64,000 bases of DNA from Marinobacter profundi (GTDB lineage: Bacteria > Pseudomonadota > Gammaproteobacteria > Pseudomonadales > Oleiphilaceae), in NCBI RefSeq assembly GCF_002744715.1, contig NZ_KZ319367.1, forward strand, positions 303,785 to 367,784, given 5' to 3'. Position 1 is the first letter of the stretch, and the number at the start of each line of letters is the position of its first letter. The notes under the pieces were generated by a model. That model searched no databases, was not told the DNA's origin, and saw nothing but the letters and a program-made list of their open reading frames with translations. This document shows, one piece after another, positions 1-9,159 of this stretch. Both the position numbers and the translations under genes were made by a program.

Positions 1-472
1 TGCCACCGACGGCGCGATCCGGGATCTGGAACTGGCCCATGTGGACGTCTTCCAGAAACTGGTGATTGCCCGCAACCGTCCGCCGCAGCCCGTTCCGGCC
101 GCGCCGGCGCCTGTCATTGCCGAGCCGGCAGCTCCGGTGGCCGGTGCCGAGAGTTCGGTCGCCGAGGAAGACCAGGAAGAGCTGGCTGCGCGCGCCGAGT
201 GGCTTGCCCGGGCAGACAGCCTGAGGGTGGGGTCCTGGATCGAGCTTGCCAGCGACAAGGGTAAGCTTCGCTGCAAGCTGGCAGCGTTTATCAAAGCCAC
301 CGGTAAATACATCTTTGTTAATCGCAACGGCGCCAAGGTGGCCGAATATTATCGTGAGGACCTCGCCAGTGCGCTGGCAAGTGGCGAACTGAGCATGCTG
401 GATGACGGGCTGATCTTCGACCGTGCCCTGGAGTCGATCATCGATAACCTGCGCAGCAGTCGTCGCGACTGA
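1..472 (+). CDS. DUF1631-type protein, C-terminal part (5' end outside window)
   Basis: The open frame runs in from the left edge (frame 2, continuous from base 2) and stops with TGA at 470-472, so only the last ~156 codons are present. A Pro/Ala-rich linker (roughly codons 21-50 of the visible part) is followed by a compact C-terminal module with GSWIE, KLAAFIKATGKYIFVNRNG and DDGLIFDRALESII. This resembles the C-terminus of large DUF1631 proteins, which carry a PilZ-like beta-barrel. Function is not known to me. GTG at 41 is in frame, but the same frame codes upstream of it, so it is not the start. Family call is moderately sure; role is unknown. Confidence 0.65.
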   Translation, partial: ATDGAIRDLELAHVDVFQKLVIARNRPPQPVPAAPAPVIAEPAAPVAGAESSVAEEDQEELAARAEWLARADSLRVGSWIELASDKGKLRCKLAAFIKATGKYIFVNRNGAKVAEYYREDLASALASGELSMLDDGLIFDRALESIIDNLRSSRRD

Positions 473-533
473 CGCCGGCAGGGGTTCCGGTATCGCCTGA
501 TGGCCGGCGGGGTGTGGCGAACGCCGGCTACTT

Positions 534-1196
534 GTGCTTCAATTTCCGGCAATTTCCCCATTCCGTAACCAGAAGAACCGGGACGCCATTATCAAACCCA
601 TCTCCCCTGAACACGAATCCATTGACCGGCTGCGGAGTACAGGCAGACTGGCGTCGGCGCGCTGGTGTCCGTCCCCCAATTTCGGTGTCCGTCCGCATGG
701 CGCCACCATCTCGCTGCTGGTAGTCCATAACATCAGCCTGCCACCGGGTCGTTTTGGCGGTGACGGCATCGAAAAGTTTTTCTGTAACGAACTGGATCCC
801 TCGGCTCACCCCTATTTTTGTGAAATTGCCGGCATGCAGGTGTCAGCCCATGCCCTGATACGCCGCGACGGGGCGGTGGTCCAGTTTGTCAGTTTTCTGG
901 ACCGTGCCTGGCATGCCGGACGTTCCAGTTTCTGCGGCGAGGACGAGTGCAATGACTTCTCCATTGGAATCGAACTGGAGGGCGCTGACGACGTGCCCTA
1001 CACCAGTCGGCAATACCGGAGCCTGGCGGAGTTGTCGGCCTTGCTGATGAAGGCCTGGCCGGAGATAACCGCTGACCGGATAACCGGGCACAGCGATATC
1101 GCCCCCGGCCGCAAGACCGATCCGGGTCCGGCGTTTGACTGGGCGCGCTACCAGAGCCTGTTGCCAGGCCCCACCAAGCGGAAGGAGTCTGCCTGA
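534..1196 (+). CDS. ampD: 1,6-anhydro-N-acetylmuramyl-L-alanine amidase AmpD
   Basis: Cytosolic zinc amidase that removes the peptide from 1,6-anhydro-muropeptides during cell-wall recycling, which indirectly controls AmpR/AmpC signalling. The protein has the AmpD core: GARW-like entry (RLASARWCPSPNFGVRP), the first zinc His in LLVVHNISLPPG, and the second His and the Asp ligand in GHSDIAPGRKTDPGP. E. coli AmpD is about 183 aa; this frame gives 220 from a GTG at 534. The family match begins only near residue 35, with no in-frame ATG and no convincing ribosome site before it, so the N-terminus is uncertain and the real start may be a rare codon nearer 640. The stop overlaps the ampE start (TGATG). 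Confidence 0.9.
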   Translation: MLQFPAISPFRNQKNRDAIIKPISPEHESIDRLRSTGRLASARWCPSPNFGVRPHGATISLLVVHNISLPPGRFGGDGIEKFFCNELDPSAHPYFCEIAGMQVSAHALIRRDGAVVQFVSFLDRAWHAGRSSFCGEDECNDFSIGIELEGADDVPYTSRQYRSLAELSALLMKAWPEITADRITGHSDIAPGRKTDPGPAFDWARYQSLLPGPTKRKESA

Positions 1197-2080
1197 TGGC
1201 ATTCGTGATTTTTCTGCTGGCCTACCTGCTTCGCCGTCGCCTGGATAACCTGGCGCATCAGGACCATGACGGTCTGTGGCGGAGGCTGTTCCGTAGTGGT
1301 CGCACGACAACTCCCGGCGAGGAATCCCGGGTGTGGCCGGGGTTGTTACTGGTGGGGCTCCCGGCGCTGCTGCTTGTCCTCGGAGACCATCTGCTGACCG
1401 CAGCGCACTGGCGGATCCTCGGGTATCCCATCGAATTTGTGCTGCTGGTAGTGCTGATGGGAGTACCGGGCTGGCGGCAGCATCTGGAAGCCTACACCAT
1501 GGCCTGGGGCAGGGGTGATATGCAGGGGGCCTGGCACCATATCCGGGATTCCCTGCCGGAGCGGCACCGGGCTGATGCGGTAACGCCGGAAGCTATGCAC
1601 CTGTTGTTGTCGCGGCAGTTCCTGGCGGCGGTATTCGAGCGCTACTTTCTGGTGGCGTTCTGGTATGTGGTTGGCGGCATAGGTTTTGCGCTGATGGCCC
1701 GCGGTATCATTGCCTTGCGGGATCACTGGCCACAGGTCGCCGCGCGGAAGCGGTTCGAGCGCTGGTCAGAGCTGGTGAGCTGGCTGCCGTCGCGGGTGCT
1801 GAGCTGTACTTTCGGGCTTGCCGGCGACTTGTCCGGCTGGCTGCGCAGCGGGCGCAGCACCCTGTTATCGGTGATCAGCACCGAGCAGACCCTGATCGTC
1901 GGGGCCAACAGCGCCCTGACCGGCTATGCCCTGGATCCTGCCCGTTTTGCCGAGCTTCACCCGGACGAATGCAGCCGGTTTGCTGACCGTAGCGTGATTG
2001 CAGTGCGGGATCTGCTTAACCGCAGCATGCTGATCTGGATCTGCGCCATCGCCTTGCTTGTTATTGCCGGCATTCTCTGA
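1196..2080 (+). CDS. ampE: AmpE inner-membrane signalling protein
   Basis: 294-aa polytopic membrane protein, co-transcribed with ampD through a one-base TGATG overlap. The ampDE pair is the classical arrangement linked to sensing of cell-wall recycling and beta-lactamase induction. Hydrophobic segments lie at about residues 1-12, 45-67, 75-90, 145-165 and 275-294. The GLAGDLSGWLR and ARFAELHPDECSRFADRSVIAVRDLLNRSMLIW region near the end resembles the CbiB/AmpE fold. Molecular activity is not established for the family. The stop lies inside an inverted repeat shared with the convergent gene downstream. Confidence 0.88.
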   Translation: MAFVIFLLAYLLRRRLDNLAHQDHDGLWRRLFRSGRTTTPGEESRVWPGLLLVGLPALLLVLGDHLLTAAHWRILGYPIEFVLLVVLMGVPGWRQHLEAYTMAWGRGDMQGAWHHIRDSLPERHRADAVTPEAMHLLLSRQFLAAVFERYFLVAFWYVVGGIGFALMARGIIALRDHWPQVAARKRFERWSELVSWLPSRVLSCTFGLAGDLSGWLRSGRSTLLSVISTEQTLIVGANSALTGYALDPARFAELHPDECSRFADRSVIAVRDLLNRSMLIWICAIALLVIAGIL

Positions 2081-2106
2081 CGGGGCCCTGACCCGGGCTT
2101 CAGAGA
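2074..2106. terminator. Inverted repeat between convergent ampE and adenosyltransferase stops
   Basis: TCTCTGA (2074-2080) and TCAGAGA (2100-2106) are perfect complements around a GC-rich centre that can also pair (GGGCCC/CCCGGG). The ampE stop and the stop of the convergent gene both lie in the arms. There is no U-tract, so a bidirectional terminator role is an inference. Confidence 0.35.
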
Positions 2107-2657
2107 CCGGAGGTTTTCTGTTCCCAGAGGATTTCTGCTCCGCCGTTACGGCGGGCCAGTACCCGCGCGATCACAAACAACAGATCCGACAGTCGGTTCA
2201 GGTAGTGTCGTGATGCGGTGTTGATGGAGTCCTCGTGACCAAGGGCCACCACCACCCGTTCGGCCCGGCGGCATACCGCTCGCGCCAGATGGCACTGGGC
2301 GGCTGCCCGCGAGCCGCCCGGAAGTATGAAGTTCTTTAGCGGCGGCAAGTCCTCGTTATAGGCGTCGAGTGTGGTCTCCAGCCACTGGATATGCTCGTCT
2401 CCGATCACCCGACTCCCCGGGATGGCAAATTCGCCGCCGAGATCAAACAGGTGGTGCTGGATCCGCCGCAGCACATCCCCCAGTTTGTCATCGGTTTCCA
2501 GGAACTCGATCAGCATGCCAATGTGGCAGTTGAGTTCGTCAGCGGTGCCCATTGCTTCAACCCGTTGGGCATTCTTGGCAATGCGATTGCCGTCAGCCAG
2601 GCCGGTCGAGCCATCGTCACCGGTGCGGGTGTAGATCTTGGAAAGGCGATTACCCAT
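2100..2657 (-). CDS. Cob(I)alamin adenosyltransferase, PduO type
   Basis: Transfers the 5'-deoxyadenosyl group of ATP to cob(I)alamin to make adenosylcobalamin in the cytosol. The 185-aa length and motifs fit the PduO/MMAB family rather than CobA: an N-terminal TRTGDDGSTGLADG ATP-binding segment, then GTADELNCHIG, LFDLGGEFA, LPGGSRAAAQCHLARAVCRRAER and LNRLSDLLFVIAR. Start is ATG at 2657 with GGAG upstream. It is the last gene of the minus-strand pepA-holC-valS-panE run, 42 bp after panE. Gene naming in the family varies (pduO, cobO, yvqK), so no symbol is given. Confidence 0.92.
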   Translation of the reverse strand: MGNRLSKIYTRTGDDGSTGLADGNRIAKNAQRVEAMGTADELNCHIGMLIEFLETDDKLGDVLRRIQHHLFDLGGEFAIPGSRVIGDEHIQWLETTLDAYNEDLPPLKNFILPGGSRAAAQCHLARAVCRRAERVVVALGHEDSINTASRHYLNRLSDLLFVIARVLARRNGGAEILWEQKTSGL

Positions 2658-2699
2658 GGGATTACTCCGGTTGCCTGTAGTGGACGGTAGGGGCGTTGG

Positions 2700-3656
2700 T
2701 TATCGCCCGTAATTCGTAGACAGTTGTTTTACCTGCTCGGTCAGCATTTGGTTCACCGGCATCGGCAGTCCGAGCCTGGCCCCGCGGCTGACCATAAAAC
2801 CATTGATGTAGTCGATCTCGGTGGCACGCCCGTGCTGTACGTCTGCTCGCATGGACGAGGTGTTGCTGGCGGTAGCGGTGGCTACCTGTTCAATCCGCTG
2901 GCGGAGAGCCTGCGGGCTTGCCGTCGGCAATTTCTCCGCCTCCAGCAGCTGGCTGATTTCCCTGCAGAGGGCATCAATATGCTCAAGGAATAATGGCGCG
3001 GTGAGGAGGTCGCCGTTCGGGCAATCCAGCAGGGCGGTAAACGGATTGATGCCGGCATTGATGATCAGTTTGTCCCACAGCCGCTGGAGGATCGCCGCTG
3101 TTGGGATAACCTCCAGGCCGGTGCTGGCAAGGGTTTCCGTCACCTTCGTGATGACCGGGTTGGCGCTGGCAGTGAGGGCGCCGAGCCAGGTCTGGCCCCG
3201 GCCGGCATGAACGGTGATATCCGCTGCCGGGCGATTGGCGCCTTCGGTGGTGCTGGCCGCCAGCACAGGACGGTCCGGCCAGCGGGCAGCTACCGCCTGC
3301 TGGCTGCCCATGCCGTTCTGGAACAGCACGACAGGGGTGTGTTCAGGCAGCATTGGCATGACCGTTTCGAGGGCAGCCAGGGTATCCTGCGCCTTGGTGG
3401 TTACCAGCAGAAGATCGGGTAGCTGGCAGGCCGGATCGAACCAGGCCACGGTGACCGGTCGCTCGGTGTCGTCAGGGCAGAGAAGCTGGTAGCTGACAGG
3501 ATAGCGCGACTGGTCAGGAGAGTCGGTACGGGGCACAAACAAGGCGGTGCCGGCGGGCAGATAGCCCGCCCAAAGGCGCCCCAGGGATCCCGCCCCGAGA
3601 ATGGCAACAGTGCCATCCCCGGGGCGGTTGGAGGGTACCAGCCCGCTGGCAGCCAT
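2700..3656 (-). CDS. panE: 2-dehydropantoate 2-reductase (ketopantoate reductase)
   Basis: NADPH-dependent reduction of ketopantoate to pantoate in pantothenate/CoA synthesis. 318 aa. Rossmann glycine motif VAILGAGSLGRLWAGYL sits near the N-terminus. LLVTTKAQDTLAAL, QNGMGSQ, the catalytic-lysine segment LWDKLIINAGINPFTAL and the substrate-site stretch TSSMRADVQHGRATEIDYINGF are all in the expected order. It begins 3 bp after the valS stop, so it is likely translated from the same mRNA. The first ~12 residues before the Rossmann strand look non-conserved, so a slightly later start is possible. Confidence 0.92.
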   Translation of the reverse strand: MAASGLVPSNRPGDGTVAILGAGSLGRLWAGYLPAGTALFVPRTDSPDQSRYPVSYQLLCPDDTERPVTVAWFDPACQLPDLLLVTTKAQDTLAALETVMPMLPEHTPVVLFQNGMGSQQAVAARWPDRPVLAASTTEGANRPAADITVHAGRGQTWLGALTASANPVITKVTETLASTGLEVIPTAAILQRLWDKLIINAGINPFTALLDCPNGDLLTAPLFLEHIDALCREISQLLEAEKLPTASPQALRQRIEQVATATASNTSSMRADVQHGRATEIDYINGFMVSRGARLGLPMPVNQMLTEQVKQLSTNYGR

Positions 3657-3659
3657 GGG

Positions 3660-6530
3660 TTACATGGCCTCGATTTCGGACCGCTGTTCGCTCAGTCGCT
3701 TCAGGCTGCCCTGGGCATCCCGCAGTTTTTCCTGCTCTTTCTCGACCACGTCGGCCGGCGCCTTGGCGGTGAACTTTTCGTTGCCGAGCTTGCCTTCGAG
3801 GCGCCCGATTTCCTTCTGCAGACGATCCAGCTCCTTGTCGAGGCGCTTGAGTTCGGCCTCTTTGTCGATCAGGCCGGCCATGGGCACCAGTACTTCCATC
3901 TCGCCAACCAGCTGGGTTGCGGACATGGGGGCTTTGTCACCGGTGAACCAGTCCAGGCTCTCCAGCTTTGCGAGTGAGCCCAGGAACTGGCGGTTTTCGT
4001 CCATCCGGCGCTGGTCATCGGCATCGGCGCCCCGGAGCAGTACCGGAATCTTTTTCGCCGGCGAAATGTTCATTTCCCCGCGAATGTTGCGCACTGCCAG
4101 GATCACGCCCTTGAGCCACTCGATGTCGGCTGCCACCGTCGCATCCTGCTTGCCAGCGTCCGGTTGCGGGAAGGGCTGCAGCATGATGCTGTCGCCACTC
4201 TTGCCGGCCAGGGGAGCGATGCGTTGCCAGATTTCCTCGGTGATGAACGGCATCATCGGGTGGGCCAGTCGCAGCACAGCCTCCAGTACCCGGACCAGGG
4301 TGCGGCGGGTGCCACGTTTGGCTTCGGCGCTGGCGTTGTCATCGTTCAGGACCGGCTTCGACAGCTCGAGGTACCAGTCGCAATATTCGTTCCAGATGAA
4401 CTCGTAGAGCGCGTAGGCGGCCAGGTCAAAGCGGTACTGGTCGAGATGGCGGATGACTTCCTGCTCGCAGGTCTGCAGCTGACTGACAATCCAGCGATCG
4501 GCGAGGGACAGTTCCACCGCCTCGTTGTTCACCCCGCAATCTTCACCTTCGGTGTTCATCAGCACGTAGCGGGCAGCGTTCCACAGCTTGTTGCAGAAGT
4601 TGCGGTAGCCTTCCAGTCGCTTCATGTCCCAGTTGATGTCGCGGCCGGTGGTGGCCATGGACGCCAGGGTGAAACGCAGGGCGTCGGTGCCATGGGCGGC
4701 AATGCCTTCCGGGAATTCCTTCTGGGTGCGCTTGCCGATCTTTTCGGCCAGCTTCGGTTGCATCAGGTTGCCGGTGCGCTTTTCCAGCAGCTCATCCAGG
4801 CTGATGCCGTCAATCATGTCCAGCGGGTCGATCACGTTACCCTTGGACTTGGACATCTTGTCGCCGTGCTCGTCCCGGATAAGGCCGGTAACATAGACGG
4901 TCTTGAACGGGACCTGCGGGGTGCCGTCCTCGTTTTTCATGAAGTGCATGGTCATCATGATCATCCGGGCGACCCAGAAGAAGATGATGTCGAAGCCGGT
5001 CACCAGCACGTCGGTGGGGTGGAAGGTCTTCAGGCGTTCGGTGATTTCCGGCCAGCCGAGGGTGCCGAAAGTCCACAGGGCGGAGCTGAACCAGGTGTCG
5101 AGTACGTCGTCATCCTGCTTCAGCTCGAGATCGGCGGCCAGGTTGTGCTTCTGACGCACGTCGTCTTCGTTGCGGCCCACGTAGATGTTGCCGTCGGCAT
5201 CGTACCAGGCGGGAATCCGGTGGCCCCACCACAGTTGGCGGGAAATACACCAGTCCTGGATGTCACGCATCCAGGAGAAGTACATGTTTTCGTACTGCTT
5301 GGGTACAAACTGGATACGGCCGTCCTCGACTGCTTCGATGGCCGGCTTGGCCAGAGTCTTGGCATCGGCGAACCACTGATCGGTGAGCATGGGCTCGATG
5401 ATCAGGCCGGAGCGGTCACCCCGGGGCACGCTAAGCACGTGGTCTTCTACGCGTTCGAGCAGGCCGTTGACGGTCATGTCGGTGACCACCTGGTCGCGGG
5501 CCTTTTCCCGGCTAAGGCCGGCGTAGGCTGCGGGAATCCTGCCATTGATGTCTTCATTGATGGTGCCGTCGGAGTTGAACACTTCCGCCACTTCACGGAT
5601 GTTCGCGTCCTGGGTCATCACGTTGATCATCGGCAGGTTGTTGCGTTTGCCAACGGCATAATCGTTGAAGTCGTGAGCCGGGGTGATCTTGACGCAGCCG
5701 GAACCCTTTTCCGGGTCGGCGTGGTGGTCGGCCACAATCGGGATGCGACGGTTGACCAGCGGCAGGGTGACGAACTTGCCGATCAGGTGCTGATAGCGCT
5801 CGTCATCCGGGTGCACGGCGACGGCGGTGTCACCGAGCAGGGTTTCCGGTCGGGTGGTGGCGACCACCAGGTAGCCCTTGCCGTCTTTGGTCTGCTCGCC
5901 GTCAGCCAGCGGGTAGCGCAGGTGCCAGAAAAAGCCCTTCTCTTCCTTGTTTTCAACTTCCAGGTCGGAAATGGCGGTGTGCAGCTTCGGGTCCCAGTTC
6001 ACCAGCCGTTTGCCCCGGTACACCAGGCCATCCTCGTACAGGCGGATGAAGACTTCCTGAACGGCTTTGTAGAAACCGTCGTCCATGGTGAAGCGTTCGT
6101 TGCTCCAGTCCACGGAGTTACCCAGGCGCCGCATCTGGCGGGTAATGGTGCCACCGGAGTGCTCTTTCCATTCCCAGATGCGTTTGATGAATTCGTCGCG
6201 GCCAAGGTCGTGGCGGGTTTTGCCTTCTTCGGCGGCCAGTTTGCGCTCGACGACCATCTGGGTAGCGATACCGGCATGGTCGGTGCCCACGGTCCAGAGG
6301 GCATTGCGGCCCTGCATGCGGCGATAGCGGGTGAGGGTGTCCATGATGGTGTGCTGGAATGCATGGCCCATGTGGAGGCTGCCGGTGACGTTGGGCGGCG
6401 GGATGGCGATGCTGTAGGACTGGCCTTCAGCGCTCTCTGCGCTTTCTCCTCGGGGGCGGAAGTACCCTTTGGATTCCCAGTTTTCGTACCACTGGCGCTC
6501 GATGTTTTCTGGCTGGTAGGTTTTTTCCAT
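3660..6530 (-). CDS. valS: Valyl-tRNA synthetase
   Basis: Class I aminoacyl-tRNA synthetase charging tRNA-Val, with a CP1 editing domain. 956 aa from ATG 6530 ([18 protein letters not shown]); the same frame extends 56 codons further upstream but that part is not family-like. HIGH-type signature [15 protein letters not shown] is near residue 45 and the KMSKS loop [11 protein letters not shown] near residue 550. The anticodon-binding domain follows, and the C-terminal ~70 residues form the Lys/Glu-rich tRNA-binding coiled coil ([21 protein letters not shown]). The order on this strand is pepA-holC-valS. A TATAAT box at 6585-6590 suggests valS also has its own promoter. Confidence 0.97.
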   Translation of the reverse strand: MEKTYQPENIERQWYENWESKGYFRPRGESAESAEGQSYSIAIPPPNVTGSLHMGHAFQHTIMDTLTRYRRMQGRNALWTVGTDHAGIATQMVVERKLAAEEGKTRHDLGRDEFIKRIWEWKEHSGGTITRQMRRLGNSVDWSNERFTMDDGFYKAVQEVFIRLYEDGLVYRGKRLVNWDPKLHTAISDLEVENKEEKGFFWHLRYPLADGEQTKDGKGYLVVATTRPETLLGDTAVAVHPDDERYQHLIGKFVTLPLVNRRIPIVADHHADPEKGSGCVKITPAHDFNDYAVGKRNNLPMINVMTQDANIREVAEVFNSDGTINEDINGRIPAAYAGLSREKARDQVVTDMTVNGLLERVEDHVLSVPRGDRSGLIIEPMLTDQWFADAKTLAKPAIEAVEDGRIQFVPKQYENMYFSWMRDIQDWCISRQLWWGHRIPAWYDADGNIYVGRNEDDVRQKHNLAADLELKQDDDVLDTWFSSALWTFGTLGWPEITERLKTFHPTDVLVTGFDIIFFWVARMIMMTMHFMKNEDGTPQVPFKTVYVTGLIRDEHGDKMSKSKGNVIDPLDMIDGISLDELLEKRTGNLMQPKLAEKIGKRTQKEFPEGIAAHGTDALRFTLASMATTGRDINWDMKRLEGYRNFCNKLWNAARYVLMNTEGEDCGVNNEAVELSLADRWIVSQLQTCEQEVIRHLDQYRFDLAAYALYEFIWNEYCDWYLELSKPVLNDDNASAEAKRGTRRTLVRVLEAVLRLAHPMMPFITEEIWQRIAPLAGKSGDSIMLQPFPQPDAGKQDATVAADIEWLKGVILAVRNIRGEMNISPAKKIPVLLRGADADDQRRMDENRQFLGSLAKLESLDWFTGDKAPMSATQLVGEMEVLVPMAGLIDKEAELKRLDKELDRLQKEIGRLEGKLGNEKFTAKAPADVVEKEQEKLRDAQGSLKRLSEQRSEIEAM

Positions 6531-6584
6531 GGGTTTCTGCTGGTGACCGTTTGGTTGATTCACAAGGGGAAAATTAGACGCCCG

Positions 6585-6613
6585 ATTATACATGGTCGCC
6601 ATGATTGCGGCGA
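6585..6613 (-). promoter_or_regulatory. Predicted valS promoter
   Basis: A perfect TATAAT on the minus strand (6590 to 6585) lies 55 bp before the valS ATG and is followed by a GC-rich discriminator (CGGGCG). The -35 is weak: TTCGCC at an 18-bp spacing is the best candidate. Inference from sequence only. Confidence 0.45.
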
Positions 6614-6657
6614 ACTCTGCCACTGGCTTCTTTTTCAGGACTGGGGCCCCGGTGGAG

Positions 6658-6848
6658 AGCGAATTTGGAAGATGCGTTCCAAAACACGCTACGAGCACCC
6701 CTTCGGGGTCCAGCCAGCAATCACAGATTGCTGTCGTTCGGCTGTCGCATGAAGCTGCGCTTCATAAACGCTCGGCCTCACCCATGTGCGCTCGATTCGG
6801 GCCGTCCCTGGCCCTCAACGGTTTTGGAACGCATCTCCCAGATTCACT
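6658..6848. repeat. MITE-like intergenic element with 28-bp terminal inverted repeats
   Basis: The outer arms are 6658-6685 and 6821-6848; they are inverted copies matching at 25 of 28 positions, with the innermost 16 bases perfect (AGATGCGTTCCAAAAC). The 135-bp interior holds four short perfect hairpins: ACCCC-TTC-GGGGT (6697-6709), CAGCAATC-ACA-GATTGCTG (6715-6733), ATGAAGC-TGC-GCTTCAT (6749-6765) and GGGCC-N6-GGCCC (6799-6814). No protein frame is convincing. It fills most of the holC-valS gap. This is the structure expected of a MITE or a compound REP-like element, or of a structured RNA. Copy number in the genome cannot be seen here. Confidence 0.6.
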
Positions 6849-6909
6849 TTACAGACTTCGTGCAATTCGCTCGTGATGCAATCGATGAATGATTGAGGTG
6901 CATCGGGTA

Positions 6910-7431
6910 TCAGCGTTTCCGCTGATCGTGCACTCTTGGCTCGATCCCCAGGGCCCGCAGCTGTTTGAAATGCGACCGGGCCTGGTTGAGTACCGACGGA
7001 TCGTTGTGGGCCACCAGGGCAAGTCGCTTGAACCGGTCGGCGTCGGCCGGCAGGGTGGCGGAGAGGATGATGACGGTGTCCCAGTCTTCAGCGACCGGCG
7101 GGCACAGCAGGATGCCGACCGGGTCGCTGCAGGTGGTGGCAGAGTCGGCCACGACGCTGTGGGGGATGAAGGCATCGGGGCTGAAATTCCACAGCAGGTC
7201 GTCCAGTTCTTCAGCGTGGCGGGCGGTGTCGCACACGATGCAGACGCGGTCACCTTGCTGCCAGGCTTTGGCCACCAGCTTGGCCGCGTGGAGGTTGCGG
7301 GCGGCGGGGGTGTTCTGGGCGAGGATGTGGAACCAGTAACGCTGGTTTTTTTTGTCCTGCCCGGAGGCGCCGGCAGCTGAGCTGCCGGTCTCCGGGGTGT
7401 TGGTTGATGTGTGCTCTGGTTGGTCCTGCAT
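6910..7431 (-). CDS. holC: DNA polymerase III chi subunit
   Basis: Chi links the clamp loader (through psi) to single-stranded-DNA-binding protein at the replication fork. 173 aa. The recognisable chi core starts at about residue 30 (RYWFHILAQ) and includes AAKLVAKAWQQGDRVCIVCD, LDDLLWNFSPDAFIPHS, PVGILL and an ERFKRLALV-like segment. The first ~28 residues (STNTPETGSSAAGASGQD) are low-complexity and not typical of chi, which is usually about 145 aa. The ATG overlaps the pepA stop (TAATG), the usual pepA-holC-valS order. Confidence 0.88.
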   Translation of the reverse strand: MQDQPEHTSTNTPETGSSAAGASGQDKKNQRYWFHILAQNTPAARNLHAAKLVAKAWQQGDRVCIVCDTARHAEELDDLLWNFSPDAFIPHSVVADSATTCSDPVGILLCPPVAEDWDTVIILSATLPADADRFKRLALVAHNDPSVLNQARSHFKQLRALGIEPRVHDQRKR

Positions 7432-8924
7432 TACTTGCCTGCGTGGGACATCAGGTAGTCAACCAGCAGGGGTACGGGGCGACCGGTGGCACCTTTGGCT
7501 TTACCGGAGGTCCAGGCGGTGCCGGCGATGTCCAGGTGGGCCCAGCGGTACTCCTTGGTGAAGCGGGACAGGAAGCAGGCCGCGGTGATGGTGCCGGCCG
7601 GGCGGCCGCCGATGTTCTGCATGTCGGCAAAGTTGCTGTCCAGCTGGCTCTGGTATTCGTCCCACAGGGGCAGGCGCCAGGCGCGGTCGCCAGTGCGTTC
7701 GCCGGCTGCGAGCAGTTCGTTGGCGAGGTCGTCGTTGTTGGCGAGCAGGCCGGTGGCGTGGTTGCCGAGGGCGATGATGCAGGCACCGGTGAGAGTGGCC
7801 AGGTCGATTACGGCAGCCGGGTTGAATTTCTTGACGTAGGTGAGGGCGTCGCACAGCACCAGGCGGCCTTCGGCGTCGGTGTTGAGGATTTCGACGGTCT
7901 GGCCGGACAGGGTGGTGACGATATCACCTGGCCGTGAGGCGCCGCCGTCCGGCATGTTTTCGGCCGCAGCAATGACGGCAACCACGTTGATCTTCGGCCT
8001 GGTTTCGGCCAGCACTCGCATGGCACCGAAGACGCTGGCGGAGCCGCCCATGTCGTACTTCATTTCATCCATGCCTTCGCCGGGCTTCAGGCTGATGCCG
8101 CCGGTGTCAAAGGTGATGCCTTTGCCGACGAGGACGTGGGGCTTGTCCTTGGCTTTGCCCCCGCGGTATTCCATAACAATCAGGCGTGGCGGCTGGCTAC
8201 TGCCTTTGCCGACGGCGAGGATGGTGTTCATGCCCAGCTTTTCCATCTGCTTCTCATCAAGTACTTCGGTCTTGATGCAGTCAAACTCCTTGGCGAGGGC
8301 CTTGGCCTGGTCGGCCAGCCAGATGGGATGGCAGATGTTGGGCGGGGTGTTGCCCAGGTCGCGGGTGAAGTTCATGCCGCGCCCGGTAGCCAGGCCCAGG
8401 TTGAAAGCGTCTTTCAGCGCCTTGCCAGCTCCGGACGCGACAACGGTAACCTTGTTCAGCTTGCGGCTTGCCGGCTTGTCACTCTTGTAGTGATGGAAGC
8501 TGTAGAACTGTTCTTCCAGGATGCGACCGGTCACATTCAGTTTGGTGCTCTCGGAACTGACGGCTTCGTCTCCGTTAACCGGGGTGTCTGCCAGGCTGAT
8601 CAGGGCGTTCTTCGACGGACCGTCCTTGAGGGCGCCAATGGCTGCCACCAGAGCCTTGCGATAGCTGGCGGGGCTGCGGTCCTTATCGGCGCCGGTGCCG
8701 ACCACCAGCACGCGGCTCCAGGGCTGGTCTTGCAGGGGAATGAGCTGGGTTGCGCCGTTCTTGCCGGTCAGGTCGCCGCTCTTTTTCAGTTTGCCAATCA
8801 GCCCTCCCAGTGCCTCATCGGCCTGCTGGGTGCTTTGAGGCCAGTCGCCGCTTTCCGGTAATCCGATAACCAGGCAATCGGCTTTGGTACTGACGATGGG
8901 CTTACTGCTGAGGGTGAAATTCAT
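7431..8924 (-). CDS. pepA: Leucyl aminopeptidase (cytosol aminopeptidase)
   Basis: M17 di-metal aminopeptidase. 497 aa from ATG 8924, chosen because GGGAG lies about 7 bases upstream and MNFTLSSKPIV is the family-like N-terminus; an in-frame ATG nine codons earlier has no such site. The N-terminal macro-like domain is followed by the catalytic domain with VGKGITFDTGGISLKP, the metal-binding NTDAEGRLVLCDAL and ATLTGACIIALG. In relatives PepA also acts as a DNA-binding recombination and regulatory accessory protein. It is divergent from lptF, with 235 bp between the two starts. Confidence 0.96.
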   Translation of the reverse strand: MNFTLSSKPIVSTKADCLVIGLPESGDWPQSTQQADEALGGLIGKLKKSGDLTGKNGATQLIPLQDQPWSRVLVVGTGADKDRSPASYRKALVAAIGALKDGPSKNALISLADTPVNGDEAVSSESTKLNVTGRILEEQFYSFHHYKSDKPASRKLNKVTVVASGAGKALKDAFNLGLATGRGMNFTRDLGNTPPNICHPIWLADQAKALAKEFDCIKTEVLDEKQMEKLGMNTILAVGKGSSQPPRLIVMEYRGGKAKDKPHVLVGKGITFDTGGISLKPGEGMDEMKYDMGGSASVFGAMRVLAETRPKINVVAVIAAAENMPDGGASRPGDIVTTLSGQTVEILNTDAEGRLVLCDALTYVKKFNPAAVIDLATLTGACIIALGNHATGLLANNDDLANELLAAGERTGDRAWRLPLWDEYQSQLDSNFADMQNIGGRPAGTITAACFLSRFTKEYRWAHLDIAGTAWTSGKAKGATGRPVPLLVDYLMSHAGK

Positions 8925-9159
8925 GGCAACTCCCGTTGGCTGTTCTGGCATGGTTTGTTCTGGTGGTGGTGCAGATCGCTGCGAGCTTCAGGCATCGCGA
9001 GCGCCGCAAATGTCATTAGCATTGGGGCTGGGGCGCAATTAATCAAGCAATGTCCCATCCTCAACCCGCTGGTCTGTCATTCGTGCCCAAGGTTACATAG
9101 AATACGGCCAATTCCGAACTTACATCGATAACGGCCCGGTCTGGCCGAGAGAAACCGCT

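Noticed and set aside
4164..6752. An 862-codon open frame on the plus strand opposite valS
   Set aside because: It is the mirror of the highly conserved valS frame in GC-rich DNA; its translation has no family features and no ribosome site.
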